From the NCBI RefSeq assembly GCF_023015695.1, contig NZ_JALKAS010000001.1, positions 2,490,098 through 2,554,097 on the forward strand: a DNA stretch of 64,000 nucleotides, written 5' to 3'. The notes below the pieces were generated by a model. That model ran no database searches. It saw nothing but the letters and a program-made list of their open reading frames with translations, and was not told the origin of the DNA. Origin of the DNA: Jannaschia sp. S6380. Its GTDB lineage: Bacteria; Pseudomonadota; Alphaproteobacteria; Rhodobacterales; Rhodobacteraceae. Made by a program: the position numbers and the translations under genes. Below, piece by piece: positions 31,269 to 44,878 of this stretch. Numbering within the stretch: position 1 is the first letter of the stretch; each line of letters begins with the position of its first letter.

Positions 31269-32989
31269 CGTTCGATCCAGGCGGCGCAGCTTCGGGGGTG
31301 GCCGATCTCCTCCCCGGTCAGATGGAGCGGATCGCCTTCGGGGAGGTCGGCCCTCTCCCAGACTGCGTTTCCGAAATTCGCCCGGATGCGCAGCCGCGCG
31401 CCGTCCAGTGCCCAATCGACGGCGACGCAGCCTTCGGGGGCGGGCTGGACGGTGCCCGAATGGCCCGGCGCGTCGCCCAGATGGGGTATAATTTCCCGAG
31501 CCCGCAGCGCCAGCAGGTCGCGCATCCGCGCCAGCGTATCGCGACCGGCCGGGGTGTCGCGTGCGGACCAGTCGAGCTTCGATGCCTCGAACGTCGCGCG
31601 TGCGATCGGGTCGGGGACATCGTTGGCGGTGAAGCCCTTGAACCCCTCGAACTCGCTCCGGCGGCCGCGGGTGACGGCATGGGCGAGGTCGCCGTCGAAA
31701 TCGGCGAAGAACAGGAAGGGTCGGGTCTCGCCCCACTCCTCACCCTGAAACAGCATCGGGATATGCGGCTGGAGCAGCAAAAGCGCCTGCGCGGCCGCCA
31801 AGGCATCCGGATGGGCCAACGTCGTCAGCCGGTCGCCCCGCGCGCGGTTGCCGGTCTGGTCGTGGTTCTGCAGGAAATCGATGAACCGCGTGGGCGGCTG
31901 ATGCGCGCTGTCGACGCCCTGCCCGCCGGCGCCCTTGGTCGTGAACCCCTGCGCCGCCGCCTGCGCCAGCATCCGCACGGGGGCGTCGGCATAGGCGTCG
32001 TAGTAGCCCTCGGTCTCGCCGGTCAGGACGACATGCGCCGCGTTGTGCCAATCGTCGTTCCACTCGCCGGCCATGGCGTTCGGCCCCTCGTGCAGATGGG
32101 TGACGTTGCGATTGTCTTCGGTCGTCAGGTGGACGGAGTGGGGCAGCGTCCGGACCTCGCGGGCGAGCTGCACCAGCAGTTCGGGGTCGGACGGGTCGCG
32201 GATGTGGTCGATCGCATCCAGCCGCAACCCGTCGAAGCGATAGTCGCGCAGCCACATCAGCGCATTGTCCAGAAAAAAGCGCCGGACCGGATCGCGGGTG
32301 TAGTCGATGGCCGCGCCCCAGGGCGTGTGCCGGTCGGGGTCGAAGAAGTCGGGCGCATAGGCGTTCAGGTAATTTCCGTCCGGCCCGAAATGGTTGTAGA
32401 CCACGTCCAGCAGGACCAGCATGCCACGCCCGTGCGCCGCATCGACCAGCGCGCGCAGGTCGTCGGGCGTGCCGTAGGCCGGGTGCGGCGCATAGGGCAG
32501 GACCCCGTCATAGCCCCAGCCGTGATCGCCGCCGAACTGCGCCACCGGCAGGATCTCCAGCACGGTGATGCCCAGGTCGGCCAGATGGTCCAGCCGGTCG
32601 ATGGCGGCGCGATAGGTGCCGTCTTCGGTGAAGGTCCCGATGTGGCATTCGTAGATCACGGCCTCGGCCCAGGACCGGTCGGGGTGGTCGTGGACCCAGT
32701 CGTAGGTCGCGTCCGCCACGACGCTGTCGCCATGGACGTCCCCCGCCTGCAGCCGCGAGGCCGGATCGGGCACCTGCATCCCGTCGGGCATGCGGAAGCG
32801 GTATGGCGTACCCGGTGGCGCGTCGGCGATGCGTTCGAACCAGCCGTCGCCCGCCGGCGTCATCGCCACGTCGCCGTCGGGCAATGACAGCGTGACGGTC
32901 GCAACCCCCGGCGCCCAGAGGCGGAACCGCGTGCCGCCTTCGACGGGCACCGCGCCCCATTGCGGCAGCGGGGCCTCCTTATCCGTCAT
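31265..32989 (-). CDS. treZ: Malto-oligosyltrehalose trehalohydrolase
   Basis: A 574-residue GH13 enzyme that cleaves trehalose from the TreY product. An N-terminal CBM48-like domain (about 8-95) precedes the barrel, which has YECHIGTF, GLRLDAIDHI (nucleophile, about 255), the acid/base Glu in LTTEDNRN (about 291) and FLQNHDQTGNR (about 376). It overlaps glgX by 11 bases upstream and malQ by four downstream, so translation is probably coupled. Confidence 0.95.
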   Translation of the reverse strand: MTDKEAPLPQWGAVPVEGGTRFRLWAPGVATVTLSLPDGDVAMTPAGDGWFERIADAPPGTPYRFRMPDGMQVPDPASRLQAGDVHGDSVVADATYDWVHDHPDRSWAEAVIYECHIGTFTEDGTYRAAIDRLDHLADLGITVLEILPVAQFGGDHGWGYDGVLPYAPHPAYGTPDDLRALVDAAHGRGMLVLLDVVYNHFGPDGNYLNAYAPDFFDPDRHTPWGAAIDYTRDPVRRFFLDNALMWLRDYRFDGLRLDAIDHIRDPSDPELLVQLAREVRTLPHSVHLTTEDNRNVTHLHEGPNAMAGEWNDDWHNAAHVVLTGETEGYYDAYADAPVRMLAQAAAQGFTTKGAGGQGVDSAHQPPTRFIDFLQNHDQTGNRARGDRLTTLAHPDALAAAQALLLLQPHIPMLFQGEEWGETRPFLFFADFDGDLAHAVTRGRRSEFEGFKGFTANDVPDPIARATFEASKLDWSARDTPAGRDTLARMRDLLALRAREIIPHLGDAPGHSGTVQPAPEGCVAVDWALDGARLRIRANFGNAVWERADLPEGDPLHLTGEEIGHPRSCAAWIER

Positions 32990-35054
32990 CCTCGGCCTCC
33001 AGCAGCAGAAGGGCGCGTCCCTCGATGGCCACGGTCCCGGTCAGGATGTCGGCCGCGCCCCGGGTCATCGCGAAGCCTTCGGCCGTGTCGACGAGGCGGC
33101 GCCAGTACCCGTCCGGCAGGACCAGCTCGCGCCCCTCTGCGCCCGCGTTCAGCGCCAGCAGCAGCGTGCGGTCCTCCCGCCCGTGATAGCTGACGGCGAG
33201 GGCGCGGCGCTGCGGGTCGTCCCAGGCGTCGGGCTGCATCTCGTCGCCCTGCAGACGGTGCCAGACGACGTGCCGCCCCTCGGGGTTGTCGGGGTCGGCA
33301 TGCAGATAGCGTTCCGCCGTCAGCAGCGGCCGGTCCAGCCGCACGTCGATCAGCCCGCGCAGGAAGGCCGCGAACGGGTCGTCCATCTTCGACCAGTCGA
33401 GCCAGTTCATCTCGCCCGGTTGGCAATAGGCGTTGTTGTTGCCGCCCTGGCTGCGCCCCTGCTCGTCGCCCATCAGGATCATCGGCGTGCCATGGCTGAG
33501 CAACAGGGTGGCCAGCAGGTTGCGGCGCTGCCGGTCGCGCAGGGTCACGATGTCGGGGTCGTCGGTCGGCCCTTCGACGCCGTGGTTCCAGCTGACGTTG
33601 TGGGAATGGCCGTCGCGGTTGTCCTCGCCGTTGGCCGCATTGTGCTTGTCGTTGTAGCTGACCAGATCGGCGAGCGTGAAGCCATCATGCGCGGTGACGA
33701 AATTGACCGAAGCCGAGGGGCGGCGTCCCTCGTGCTCGAAGACCGACGCACTGCCCAGGAGCTTGTCGGCCAACTTCTGCGCCTGGCCCTCGTCGCCCTT
33801 CCAGAAGGCGCGCACGGTGTCGCGGTACTGGTCGTTCCATTCGGCCCAGCCGGGGGGGAAGTTGCCGACCTGATAGCCGTCATTGCCGGTGTCCCAGGGC
33901 TCGGCAATCATCTTGACCTGGGCCAGGACGGGGTCCTGCAGGACGGCGTCGAAGAACGGCGCATGCGGGTCGAACTGGTCGCGCCGCCGTCCGAGGGTGG
34001 AGGCAAGGTCGAAGCGGAAGCCGTCGACATGGCAGTCCTCGACCCAGTAGCGCAGCGAATCCATCACGAATTGCAGCACCCGCCGGTTGTCGAGGTTGAG
34101 CGAGTTCCCCGTCCCGGTCGTGTCGTAGTAGTAGCGCGGATCGTCGCCCAGCAGGTAATAGCTGACGTTGTCGATCCCGCGGAACGATAGGGTCGGCCCC
34201 ATCTGGTTGCCCTCGGCGGTGTGGTTGTAGACCACGTCCAGCAGGACCTCGATCCCGGCATCGTGCAGGCGGCGGACCATCACGCGGAACTCGTCCAGCG
34301 CTGCCGGTTGCGTCAGATAGCGCGTGGCCGGCGCGAAGAAGCCCATCGAATTGTAGCCCCACCAGTTCACCAGCCCGCGATCCAGCAGGTGGCGATCGTC
34401 GGGGAAGTCGTGGACGGGCAGCAACTCGATCGCGGTCACGCCGAGGCGTTGCAGATGTCGGATCGTCTGCGGCTCGGCCAGGCCCTCGAACGTGCCGCGC
34501 AGGGGCTCCTCGACATGGTCGGCGCCGTTGGTCAGGCCACCGACATGCGCCTCGTAGATGACGGTCCTTGCCCAGGGCGTGCGCGGCGCGCGGTCGGCGC
34601 CCCAGCTGGACGCATCGGCCACGACCACGCATTTCGGCATGACGAACGCACTGTCGCGGCGGTCGAAGCTCAGATCCTCGCGCTTGGCCCCGACCTTGTA
34701 GCCGAACAGGCTGTCATGCCACCGCAACTCGCCCGAATGGGCCCGCGCATACGGGTCGAGCAGCAGCTTGTTGGGGTTGAACCGGTGCCCCGCCTCGGGC
34801 GCGTAGGGCCCGTGCACGCGGTAGCCATAGAGCTGCCCGGGGCGCACGTCGGGCAGATAGCCGTGCCAGACCTGATGGGTGTATTCAGGAAGCGGGATGC
34901 GCGCGACCTCGCGCCGGCCCGAGGGGTTGAAGAGGCACAATTCCACCTTCTCGGCATGGGCCGAGAACAGCGCGAAATTGGTGCCGGCCCCATCCCAGGT
35001 CGCGCCAAGACGCGTCCCGGTGCCGGGGAGAAGACGATAGCCGTTTGCGGACAT
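32979..35054 (-). CDS. glgX: Glycogen debranching enzyme GlgX (isoamylase type)
   Basis: A 691-residue GH13_11 debranching enzyme that hydrolyses alpha-1,6 branches. The CBM48-type N-terminus (TRLGATWDGAGTNFALFSAHAEKVELCLF region) is followed by a barrel with VDGFRFDLAS (about 347), MIAEPWDTG (about 384) and FVTAHDGFTLADL (about 457). The stop of glgB lies seven bases before its start. It provides linear maltodextrins for TreYZ and MalQ. Confidence 0.95.
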   Translation of the reverse strand: MSANGYRLLPGTGTRLGATWDGAGTNFALFSAHAEKVELCLFNPSGRREVARIPLPEYTHQVWHGYLPDVRPGQLYGYRVHGPYAPEAGHRFNPNKLLLDPYARAHSGELRWHDSLFGYKVGAKREDLSFDRRDSAFVMPKCVVVADASSWGADRAPRTPWARTVIYEAHVGGLTNGADHVEEPLRGTFEGLAEPQTIRHLQRLGVTAIELLPVHDFPDDRHLLDRGLVNWWGYNSMGFFAPATRYLTQPAALDEFRVMVRRLHDAGIEVLLDVVYNHTAEGNQMGPTLSFRGIDNVSYYLLGDDPRYYYDTTGTGNSLNLDNRRVLQFVMDSLRYWVEDCHVDGFRFDLASTLGRRRDQFDPHAPFFDAVLQDPVLAQVKMIAEPWDTGNDGYQVGNFPPGWAEWNDQYRDTVRAFWKGDEGQAQKLADKLLGSASVFEHEGRRPSASVNFVTAHDGFTLADLVSYNDKHNAANGEDNRDGHSHNVSWNHGVEGPTDDPDIVTLRDRQRRNLLATLLLSHGTPMILMGDEQGRSQGGNNNAYCQPGEMNWLDWSKMDDPFAAFLRGLIDVRLDRPLLTAERYLHADPDNPEGRHVVWHRLQGDEMQPDAWDDPQRRALAVSYHGREDRTLLLALNAGAEGRELVLPDGYWRRLVDTAEGFAMTRGAADILTGTVAIEGRALLLLEAEDDG

Positions 35055-35061
35055 GATGTGC

Positions 35062-37253
<2,192 letters not shown>

Positions 37254-37257
<4 letters not shown>

Positions 37258-40200
37258 GCCGTCTCCTCCAGAACGTGAAGCATCCCGCGCAAGGGGACGT
37301 CGATCCATGCGGGACGGAAATCCCGCTCGTAATCGACCTCGTAGGCGCATTTGCGCAGCAGGTAGAGATCGAGAAGCGCATCCTCGAACGCGCTGTCGTC
37401 GGGGCGCAGGGGGTTCTGGCCCATCGTCTCGCGCCAGGCGGTCAGGAAGGCCCCCGACGTGGCGGCCCGCCAGTCGCGCACCTGCGCTAGCGTCCGCTCC
37501 GGGTCGGCCCCGGCCTGAAGCCGCCGGTCGAGCGCCGACCAGAGCGCGTAATCGAAACTGCGCAGCATGCCGGCCACGTCGCGCAGTGGCGAGGACTTGG
37601 CCTGCCGCTCCTCCAGGGACCGCGACGGCTCGCCCTCGAAATCGATGATGGCGAGATCGTTCTGCGCCACCAGGACCTGCCCCAGGTGATAATCGCCATG
37701 CACCCGGCAGGCGCCCCCCGAAGGTGCGCGCGTGCCGACGCTGCGGATCCGATCGAGGATGGCGTCGCGCCGGGCCAGCACCTCATGCGCGATCGGGGCG
37801 GCCTCGCCGTCCAGATCCGTCTGAGCTAGCCGGTCGAGGCTCCGCGCGACCTCGGCCTCGGTCTCGGCCACCAGGTTGCGCAAGCTGTCGGCGTCCAGCG
37901 GGTCAATCCCGAACGCCCCTTCGCCGGAGCCGAGCGCGAGGTGCATCTCGGCCGTGCGTTGCCCCAGAAGCGTTCCGAGGTCGAGCGCGCCGACGCGCAG
38001 CGGATTCTCGTCACGCCCCCCGTGTCCGACCTCGCGCGCCTCCATCTCGCGATCCAGCCCCTCGGTCACGAAGGCCCAGGCGTCGCCCTGGTTGCGGACG
38101 AAATCGGAGGCGGCGGCGAGAACCGTTTCGACCCCGTCATCGGCACGCCAGATGATCGTGCCCAAAAGGGCAGGGGTGGCGGTGAAATCGGTCTCGTTGG
38201 TCAGGAAACGCCCGACCTCGATATCGGGCTGCAGGCCGGGGCGCAGGCGGCGATAGAGCTTCAGCACCATGCGGTCGCCGAACGCGATCGAGGCGTTCGA
38301 CTGCTCGGCCCCCATCAGTCGCGGCGTGCCGGGATCGTCGGGCAGGTTCGCACCCTCGAACACCAGCGTGCCGCCCTCGCCGGGCACGTCGCGCCCCGCG
38401 CGCATCGCCCGGAGCAGGGCCTGGGCCAGCGCCTCGTCGGACGCACCGTCCATCAGTGAGCCGACCGTGTTCGCCCGCCTCAGCCGCGCCAGCGTCGCCG
38501 GCAGGCGCGGCGACATGGCGGTCGCGTCCTCGTCCCAGACCGCCGAGAGGGGCAGGAAGTAGCTCTGCGTCTCGCCGCCGGTCTCGACCTCGGCCACCGC
38601 CAGCAGGTGCTGCCCATCGCCCATCTCGCCCAGTTGCCGCAGATGCGCGGTGCGGATGCCTTGGCCCTTTCCGGCGAACCAGCGCTGCAGCCCGACATAG
38701 GCCGGCAGCGACCGATCCTGGAATTGCTTGCCTTCGCGCCCGGCCAGCGCGCCCGACAAGCGGCCGTTGCGGGTGGTGATGGTGACGAAATCGGGCAAGG
38801 TCGGGGTGAAGGGCGTATGCCAGGCCGGGGCCTCCTCCTCGGCGCAGAGCAGGAACCAGAAAAACCCGTAACCCGGTAGCGTCAGCATGTAGGGCAGCTC
38901 GCCCACCGGCGGGAACGGTGACTGGCCGACCAGCTCCACCGGCACGCGGCCCTCCCAGCGGCTCAGGTCGATCTCGACGGCCTGGGGCGCGCGGCTGAGG
39001 TTGGCGACGCAAAGGACGGCGTCGTCACCCTCGGCCCCGGGCTCGACCCCGCGCGTCCGGCGGACATAGGCGAGCACCTTGCGGTTCGCGGGATAGAGCA
39101 GGTCGATTTCGCCCCGCCCGAACACGTCGTGCTTGTGGCGGACCGTCACCATCCGGCGCAGCCAGTTCAGCATCGAGGACGGGGAGGCGGCCTGCGCCTC
39201 GACGTTCACGCCCTCATAGCCGTAGATCGGGTCCTGGATCACGGGCAGGTAGAGCTGCTGCGGATTGGCGCGGCTGAAACCGCCGTTGCGGTCGGCGGAC
39301 CATTGCATCGGCGTGCGCACCCCGTCCCGGTCGCCCAGGTAGTAGTTGTCGCCCATCCCGATCTCGTCGCCGTAATACATGATCGGCGTGCCCGGCATCG
39401 ACAGGAGCAGCGAATGCAGCAGTTCGATCTTGCGACGGTCGTTCTGCATCAGGGGCGCCAGCCGGCGGCGAATGCCCATATTGATGCGCGCCCGCCGGTC
39501 CGAGGCGTAGGTATCCCAGAGGTAGTCCCGCTCCCGGTCGGTGACCATCTCCAGCGTCAGCTCGTCATGGTTGCGCAAAAAGATGCCCCACTGGCAGTCC
39601 TCGGGGATCTCGGGCGTCTGGCGGATGATGTCGGTAATCGCGTGGCGATCCTCCTGGGCCACGGCCATGTACATCCGCGGCATCAGGGGGAAGTGGAAGC
39701 CCATGTGGCATTCGTCGCCCTCGCCGAAATACGGGCGCGTGTCCTCGGGCCACTGGTTCGCCTCGGCCAGCAGCATCCGGCCCTCGTAATGCGCGTCGAG
39801 GTCGGCGCGGATCGCCTTCAGCACGTCATGCGTCTCTGGCAGGTTCTCGTTGTTGGTGCCGTCGCGCTCGACGAGGTAGGGGATGGCATCCAGCCGCAGG
39901 CCGTCGACGCCCATGTCCAGCCAGAAATGCATGACCGACAGGATCGCCTTCATCACCTCGGGGTTGTCGAAGTTCAGGTCTGGCTGATGGCCGAAGAAGC
40001 GGTGCCAGTAGAACTGTCCCGCCTCGGCATCCCAGGTCCAGTTCGACGTCTCGGTGTCGTTGAAGATGATCCGGGTGGTGTCCATCCACTTCGAATCGTC
40101 GTCCGACCAGACGTAGAAATCCCGCTCCGGGCTACCCCTGGGCGCGCGGCGGGCGCGCTGGAACCAGGGGTGCTGGTCGCTGGTGTGGTTGATGACCAGT

Positions 40201-40532
40201 TCGGTGATGACCTTGAGGCCCCGGGCATGGGCCGCGTCGACGAAGGCGCGGAAATCCTCCATCGTGCCGAAGGCCGGGTTGATCGCCTCGTATTCCGAGA
40301 TGTCGTAGCCGTCGTCGCGCATCGGCGAGGGATAGAACGGCAGCAGCCAGATCGCCGTCGCGCCCAGGCTTTCGACATGGTCCAGCCGGTCGGTGAGGCC
40401 GCGAAAGTCGCCGATGCCGTCGCCGTTGGAATCCTGGAACGCCTTGACGTGGCATTGATAGATCACCGCATCCTTGAACCAGTCCGGCCGGTCGATCACG
40501 CGGCCTTCGCCGATATCGGCCTGCGCGTTCAT
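37254..40532 (-). CDS. treS: Trehalose synthase fused to maltokinase (TreS-Mak)
   Basis: A 1092-residue two-domain enzyme. The N-terminal TreS (GH13_16, about 1-550) interconverts trehalose and maltose. It has [30 protein letters not shown] opening motifs, [16 protein letters not shown] (about 215), [12 protein letters not shown] (about 259) and [13 protein letters not shown] (about 325). The C-terminal half (about 600-1092) is a maltokinase with the APH-like loop [11 protein letters not shown] (about 947) and [15 protein letters not shown] (about 965), which makes maltose-1-phosphate. The product feeds GlgE directly upstream. The start ATG at 40532 overlaps the glgE stop. Confidence 0.95.
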
Positions 40533-42493
40533 CGCGTGCCCCCCGGGGGCGTCAGCTTCCAGATGGCGTAGGGCCGGTCCTGCGGGTCGAGACGCAGGCG
40601 GTGGTCGCGGCCATGCCACGTGAAGCTGTTGCCCTGGATCAGGTCCTGCACCTCGACCGAGGCCTCGGCGGGCAGGCCGAACTCCCACATGGGGACTTCG
40701 AAGCCGAACTCGGCGCCCTGATGCGGGTCCAGCAGGACGTGGAACAGCACCGCGTCGCCGGTTTCCGCATCGTGGCGCAGCCAGGACAGCACCCGATCGT
40801 CATGGGCGGGCACGAAGCGCAGGTTGCGCATGTCGCGCATGGCCGGATGTTCGCGGCGGATGCGGTTGATCAGGCGGATGTCGTCCTTGATGTTGCCCGG
40901 TGCGTCGAGGTCGCGCGGGCGCAGCTCGTATTTCTCGGAATCGAGATATTCCTCCTTGCCGGGCATGGGTGCGCCCTCGCAGAACTCGAACCCCGAATAG
41001 AGGCCCCAGTTGCCGGCGAGCCCCGCTGCCAGGACCGCGCGGGCGCGGAAGCCCGGTCGCCCGCTGGTCTGCAGCGGGACCGGGTTGATGTCGGGCGTGT
41101 TGACGAAGAAGTTCACGCGCATGTAGTCCGCACAATCCGTCGTCGTCAGTTCCGTCAGGTACTCGGTCAGCTCGGCCTTGGTGTTGCGCCAGGTGAAGTA
41201 GCTGTAGCTCTGGTTGTAGCCCAGCTTGGCCAGGCGCTTCATGACCTTCGGACGCGTGAACGCCTCCGATAGGAAGACCGCGGTGGGGTGTTCGGCGCGG
41301 ACCTCGGCGATCAGCCATTCCCAGAACGGGAAAGGCTTGGTGTGCGGGTTGTCGACCCGGAAGCACAGCACGCCGTGGTCGGCCCAGAACAGGAACATCT
41401 CCAGCACGGCGTGCCAGAACGGCAGGTTCGGGCTGCCGTCGTCCAGGTAATAGCGGAAGTTGACGATATCCTCGTATTTCTTGGGCGGGTTCTCGGCGTA
41501 TTTGATGCTGCCGTCGGGGCGCCATTCGAACCAGTCGGGATGCGCCTCGAGCCAGGGATGGTCGGGCGAGGAGTTGAGCGCGATGTCCAGCGCGACATCC
41601 AGGCCCTTCTCGGCCGCCGCCGCAACCAGGTGGTCGAAATCGTCCAGCGTGCCCAGTTCGGGATGCACCGCCATGTGGCCCCCTTCCGCGGACCCGATGG
41701 CGTAGGGCGAGCCGACATCGTCCGGCCCCGCGGTCAGGGTGTTGTTCTTGCCCTTGCGATTCTTGCGGCCGATCGGATGGATCGGGGGGAAATACAGCGT
41801 GTCGAAGCCGAGGTCGGTGACGTAGTCGAGCTTGCCCTCGACGTCGCGGAAGGTGCCGTGCCGCCCGTCCTCGCCCCAGGACCGCGGGAACAGCTCGTAC
41901 CAGGCCGAGAAGGCCGCCGCCTCGCGGTCGATCCAGATCGGAAAGGTCTCGGACTGGGTCAGGTTCGCGCGCGGCCCGATCCGTTTCATCAAGGCGCGCG
42001 TGTCGTCGCGCATCAGCACGTCCTGGCCGTCGGGGCCGTCGGCAGCCGCGCGCAGATCCTTCAGCGCCTTCAGATCGGCCCCCTTGGCCTTGGTGGCGGC
42101 CAGGATCTGGCGGCCCTCGATCATCTCGACATCGACGGACTGGCCGGCCGCGATCTTCTTGCCGGTGTCGCGCGCCCAGGTGCCGAACAGGTCGCGCCAG
42201 GCGATCACGCTGAACTTGGCCGGGCCCGGATGGTCGAAGACGTGACGCCCGCGCCAGCGATCGTTCACGTCATGCGCGAGCGCGATCTCGGTCATGGCCT
42301 TCTGGCCCGGCAGCGCCACCATAACAGCCGCGCCCAACACCTCGTGCCCGTCGGCCAGGATATCGGCGGCGAACCGGGTCGGCCATCCGGCAACGGTCTT
42401 GGCGGCGAACCGGCCGCCATCGACCGTCGGCGCCACTTCCTCGATTGCGAGGCGGGCACGGCTGAGACTGCGGGGGGGATCGTTGCGCGTCAT
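40529..42493 (-). CDS. glgE: Maltosyltransferase GlgE (maltose-1-phosphate dependent)
   Basis: A 654-residue GH13_3 enzyme that transfers maltosyl units from maltose-1-phosphate onto alpha-1,4-glucan. Markers are the N-terminal helper domain (SRARLAIEEVAPTVDGGRF), AWYELFPRSWG, PPIHPIGRKNRKGKNN, SSPDHPWLEAHPDWF, the nucleophile Asp in FRVDNPHTKPFPFWEW (about 381), the Glu in FLSEAFTRPK (about 410) and a YSYFTWRNTK segment. All are typical of GlgE. The ALNSSPDHPW variant replaces the more common QCSPDHP. It sits 80 bases after the TreS-like gene, the largest gap in the run. Confidence 0.95.
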   Translation of the reverse strand: MTRNDPPRSLSRARLAIEEVAPTVDGGRFAAKTVAGWPTRFAADILADGHEVLGAAVMVALPGQKAMTEIALAHDVNDRWRGRHVFDHPGPAKFSVIAWRDLFGTWARDTGKKIAAGQSVDVEMIEGRQILAATKAKGADLKALKDLRAAADGPDGQDVLMRDDTRALMKRIGPRANLTQSETFPIWIDREAAAFSAWYELFPRSWGEDGRHGTFRDVEGKLDYVTDLGFDTLYFPPIHPIGRKNRKGKNNTLTAGPDDVGSPYAIGSAEGGHMAVHPELGTLDDFDHLVAAAAEKGLDVALDIALNSSPDHPWLEAHPDWFEWRPDGSIKYAENPPKKYEDIVNFRYYLDDGSPNLPFWHAVLEMFLFWADHGVLCFRVDNPHTKPFPFWEWLIAEVRAEHPTAVFLSEAFTRPKVMKRLAKLGYNQSYSYFTWRNTKAELTEYLTELTTTDCADYMRVNFFVNTPDINPVPLQTSGRPGFRARAVLAAGLAGNWGLYSGFEFCEGAPMPGKEEYLDSEKYELRPRDLDAPGNIKDDIRLINRIRREHPAMRDMRNLRFVPAHDDRVLSWLRHDAETGDAVLFHVLLDPHQGAEFGFEVPMWEFGLPAEASVEVQDLIQGNSFTWHGRDHRLRLDPQDRPYAIWKLTPPGGTR

Positions 42494-42573
42494 ATGGGCG
42501 AAACCTCTCGTGGCGGCGTTCCAGGGGTTGAACGCGGGCTGATGGGGCTTGTTCCGCGCCTGCGGGCGATGCG

Positions 42574-44706
42574 TCAGATCGGCAGCGCGTGCGCGATCCG
42601 CAGGGATTGCCCCTCCAGCGGGCCGATATCGACCTGCAGAAGCCCGTCCTCCTGCATGTCGCCGACGATGGTTTCCTCGATCATGTCGAAGATCGGGCCG
42701 GCGCGCATGTCCGACAGATCCACCGTCTCGACCACGCGGTCGCGACCGAAGTTCAGCACCGTGACCTGCGTTCCGCGCCTGTCCGGCAACTCGTGCACCA
42801 TCATCAGCAGACTGGGCGACGTCACATCCGGAATGGCGACCTGCCGGCTGGCGGCCAGGCCATAGGATTCGCGGACCTCCAGCAGCCGCCGCAACCGCGA
42901 CGCGAAGCTCTCGGGATCGTCCAGCTGCCGCGTCAGCGGGCCGTAAAGGGCACGGGCCTTCGGCAACCCCTCGGCCGAGCGGTCGGCGTCGGGCGCCACC
43001 TCGGCCAGGTCATAGGCGCCGCGCTCGATCCAGCGCGTGTCGCCATCGGCCATCATCCCGGCGACCTGATCCTCGGGCAGGGGCAGGGCGCCCACCATGT
43101 CCCAGCCCGACAGGGCGAACACGCCGGGCTGGAAGGCGTTGTACATCGCCAGGAGCAGATGCGCCTTGCGGATCTCGGCGATGTCGCTGTCGGTCAGATC
43201 GTCCAGACTCTCATGCCCCAGTGCCGCCGCGATCAGGCTCGCCGTCGTGCAGGCCACGCCATTCGTCACGAAACGCAGGTTGTAGGGCGCGCGCGGACCG
43301 CTGATCGCCTCGTACATCGTCTCGCGGATATGGGTGCGCAGGGTGCGGCCCTGCCAGGACTGACCGGCGAAGGTGAACATGTCGTCGGCATGCAGGGTCC
43401 AGAAATGCACCAGCTCCAGCGTCAACTCGTCATGGTTCTGCAGCGCATGGATCAGGGAGGCCGGGTCGATGCCGTAGTCGTGCACCATCCGCAGCATCAT
43501 GCGCAGGAACTCGGTATCGGCGGTCACCAGCGCGTGGTGATAGGCCGGCCGGGTGATGAAATCGTAGCTGAGATCCGCGCCCCCGCCCGACATGGCGGCG
43601 ATGTCGTCGACCGTCAGGTTCAGTTCCTGGAACGAAAAACCGCCCGCCTTGCGGATGATCCCGCCCAGAAGCTGGTTGCCGGTGACCGAAAGCGGGTGTC
43701 CTTCGGACCAGGCCAGTTCGCCCTCGCGCCGTTCGATGCCCAGGAAACCGTTGGCATCGAGCCGCAGGCCGCGCGCGCCCAGCACGTCCAGCGAGTGCAA
43801 CGCATCGCCGGTGATCATCTGCTGGGCCGCGTAGGACGGGTCGAGCCAGTTGAGACTGGGCTGCCCCTCCTTGAAGTAATGCAGGTAGACCCAGCGCCGC
43901 TCGATCCCGTCGACGCCGGTGACGGGGCCGGTGGCGGACCAGTCCGTCTCCTTCACGCCCGGCTCGAAGAAGATGACCCGCTGCAGCTGTCCGACGATAT
44001 ATTCCTTCTCGGCCAGCAGATCGACGGTCTCGGCCGGCAGGTTCACGACCTCCCGCCCCTCGGGGATCTCCGGCAGCAGATCCCAATCGGCCGGCGCGAT
44101 CTCGACCATGTGGTAAAGGCCGGCCCAGTCCTCGTGGCGCATGGTGGCCAGCCGGAAATCGGGGCCCTTGCCGGTATGCGAGGGGATGATGTCGTCGATC
44201 ACAACGGCGTTGTGCGCGGCGGCCATACGGCTCAGCGCGATCAACTCCTCCTGCGAGCCGAGCGCGGGATCGGTGTCGAAGCCCACGCGGTCGAAATTGC
44301 CGTCGATCGTGGGCGTCCAGACACCGTCGCGATAGCCGCCCGACCGCTTCGTCGGTCCGGTGTGGATCGCGCGGATGCCCACCTGGCTGAACGCGCGCCA
44401 CAGGTCCGCGTCGCCCAGCGTGGCCAGCACCGTGTCGCCCTCGCGGGTGATGACCGAGGATGGATAGGTGGTGATCCAGACGGGGGCCACGGCGGTCGCC
44501 GCGAGCGGCCGCGCCATCGCGTAGGGCCGTTTCCACAACCGACCCTGGCCGCCGTAGTCGCGCGCCAGATGTCGGGCCTGGCCCAGCATCGACAGCCCCT
44601 CGAGCGTCGCAACGTCGTCGGGCGCCGGCGTCGCCACCAGCGATCGCCCGCCGCCCTCCCGGTCCTCGGTCGCGGTCTGGGTGCTGCGATCGGTGGTGTC
44701 GGGCAT
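42574..44706 (-). CDS. Divergent trehalose synthase-like GH13 protein
   Basis: A 710-residue GH13-like enzyme that resembles the second, atypical TreS group (GH13_33-like) rather than the TreS at 37254. The catalytic set looks intact: [18 protein letters not shown] (nucleophile Asp, about 317), [12 protein letters not shown] (Glu, about 361) and [11 protein letters not shown] (about 426). The N-terminal 40 residues are polar, and the early barrel motif [16 protein letters not shown] is unusual. The start is ATG at 44706, with an open frame continuing upstream without family similarity. It leads the alpha-glucan operon. Activity (trehalose/maltose isomerisation or another glucosyl transfer) is unproven. 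Confidence 0.75.
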   Translation of the reverse strand: MPDTTDRSTQTATEDREGGGRSLVATPAPDDVATLEGLSMLGQARHLARDYGGQGRLWKRPYAMARPLAATAVAPVWITTYPSSVITREGDTVLATLGDADLWRAFSQVGIRAIHTGPTKRSGGYRDGVWTPTIDGNFDRVGFDTDPALGSQEELIALSRMAAAHNAVVIDDIIPSHTGKGPDFRLATMRHEDWAGLYHMVEIAPADWDLLPEIPEGREVVNLPAETVDLLAEKEYIVGQLQRVIFFEPGVKETDWSATGPVTGVDGIERRWVYLHYFKEGQPSLNWLDPSYAAQQMITGDALHSLDVLGARGLRLDANGFLGIERREGELAWSEGHPLSVTGNQLLGGIIRKAGGFSFQELNLTVDDIAAMSGGGADLSYDFITRPAYHHALVTADTEFLRMMLRMVHDYGIDPASLIHALQNHDELTLELVHFWTLHADDMFTFAGQSWQGRTLRTHIRETMYEAISGPRAPYNLRFVTNGVACTTASLIAAALGHESLDDLTDSDIAEIRKAHLLLAMYNAFQPGVFALSGWDMVGALPLPEDQVAGMMADGDTRWIERGAYDLAEVAPDADRSAEGLPKARALYGPLTRQLDDPESFASRLRRLLEVRESYGLAASRQVAIPDVTSPSLLMMVHELPDRRGTQVTVLNFGRDRVVETVDLSDMRAGPIFDMIEETIVGDMQEDGLLQVDIGPLEGQSLRIAHALPI

Positions 44707-44878
44707 GGCGGCTCCTTCGCGGTTCGGATCGCGGTGCAGGATACGCGGCCCACGGCTTCGGGGACAACGCGCCGGGGTGGCGCCGGGGTTCCACGGGGCG
44801 TGGGGGCGGGTTTGTGCAAGCTTGGCGGGCATGCGATAGGCGGGGCGGTCCGATCGCGAACGCATGGCGGAGAAGCGC
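44707..44878. promoter_or_regulatory. Divergent region before the glucan run and the Exo locus
   Basis: This gap of about 170 bases separates the eight-gene minus-strand run from the plus-strand phosphatase-glycosyltransferase gene and should contain both promoters. It is very GC-rich with G-runs. I see no clear -35/-10 pair, operator repeat or terminator in it. Confidence 0.3.
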
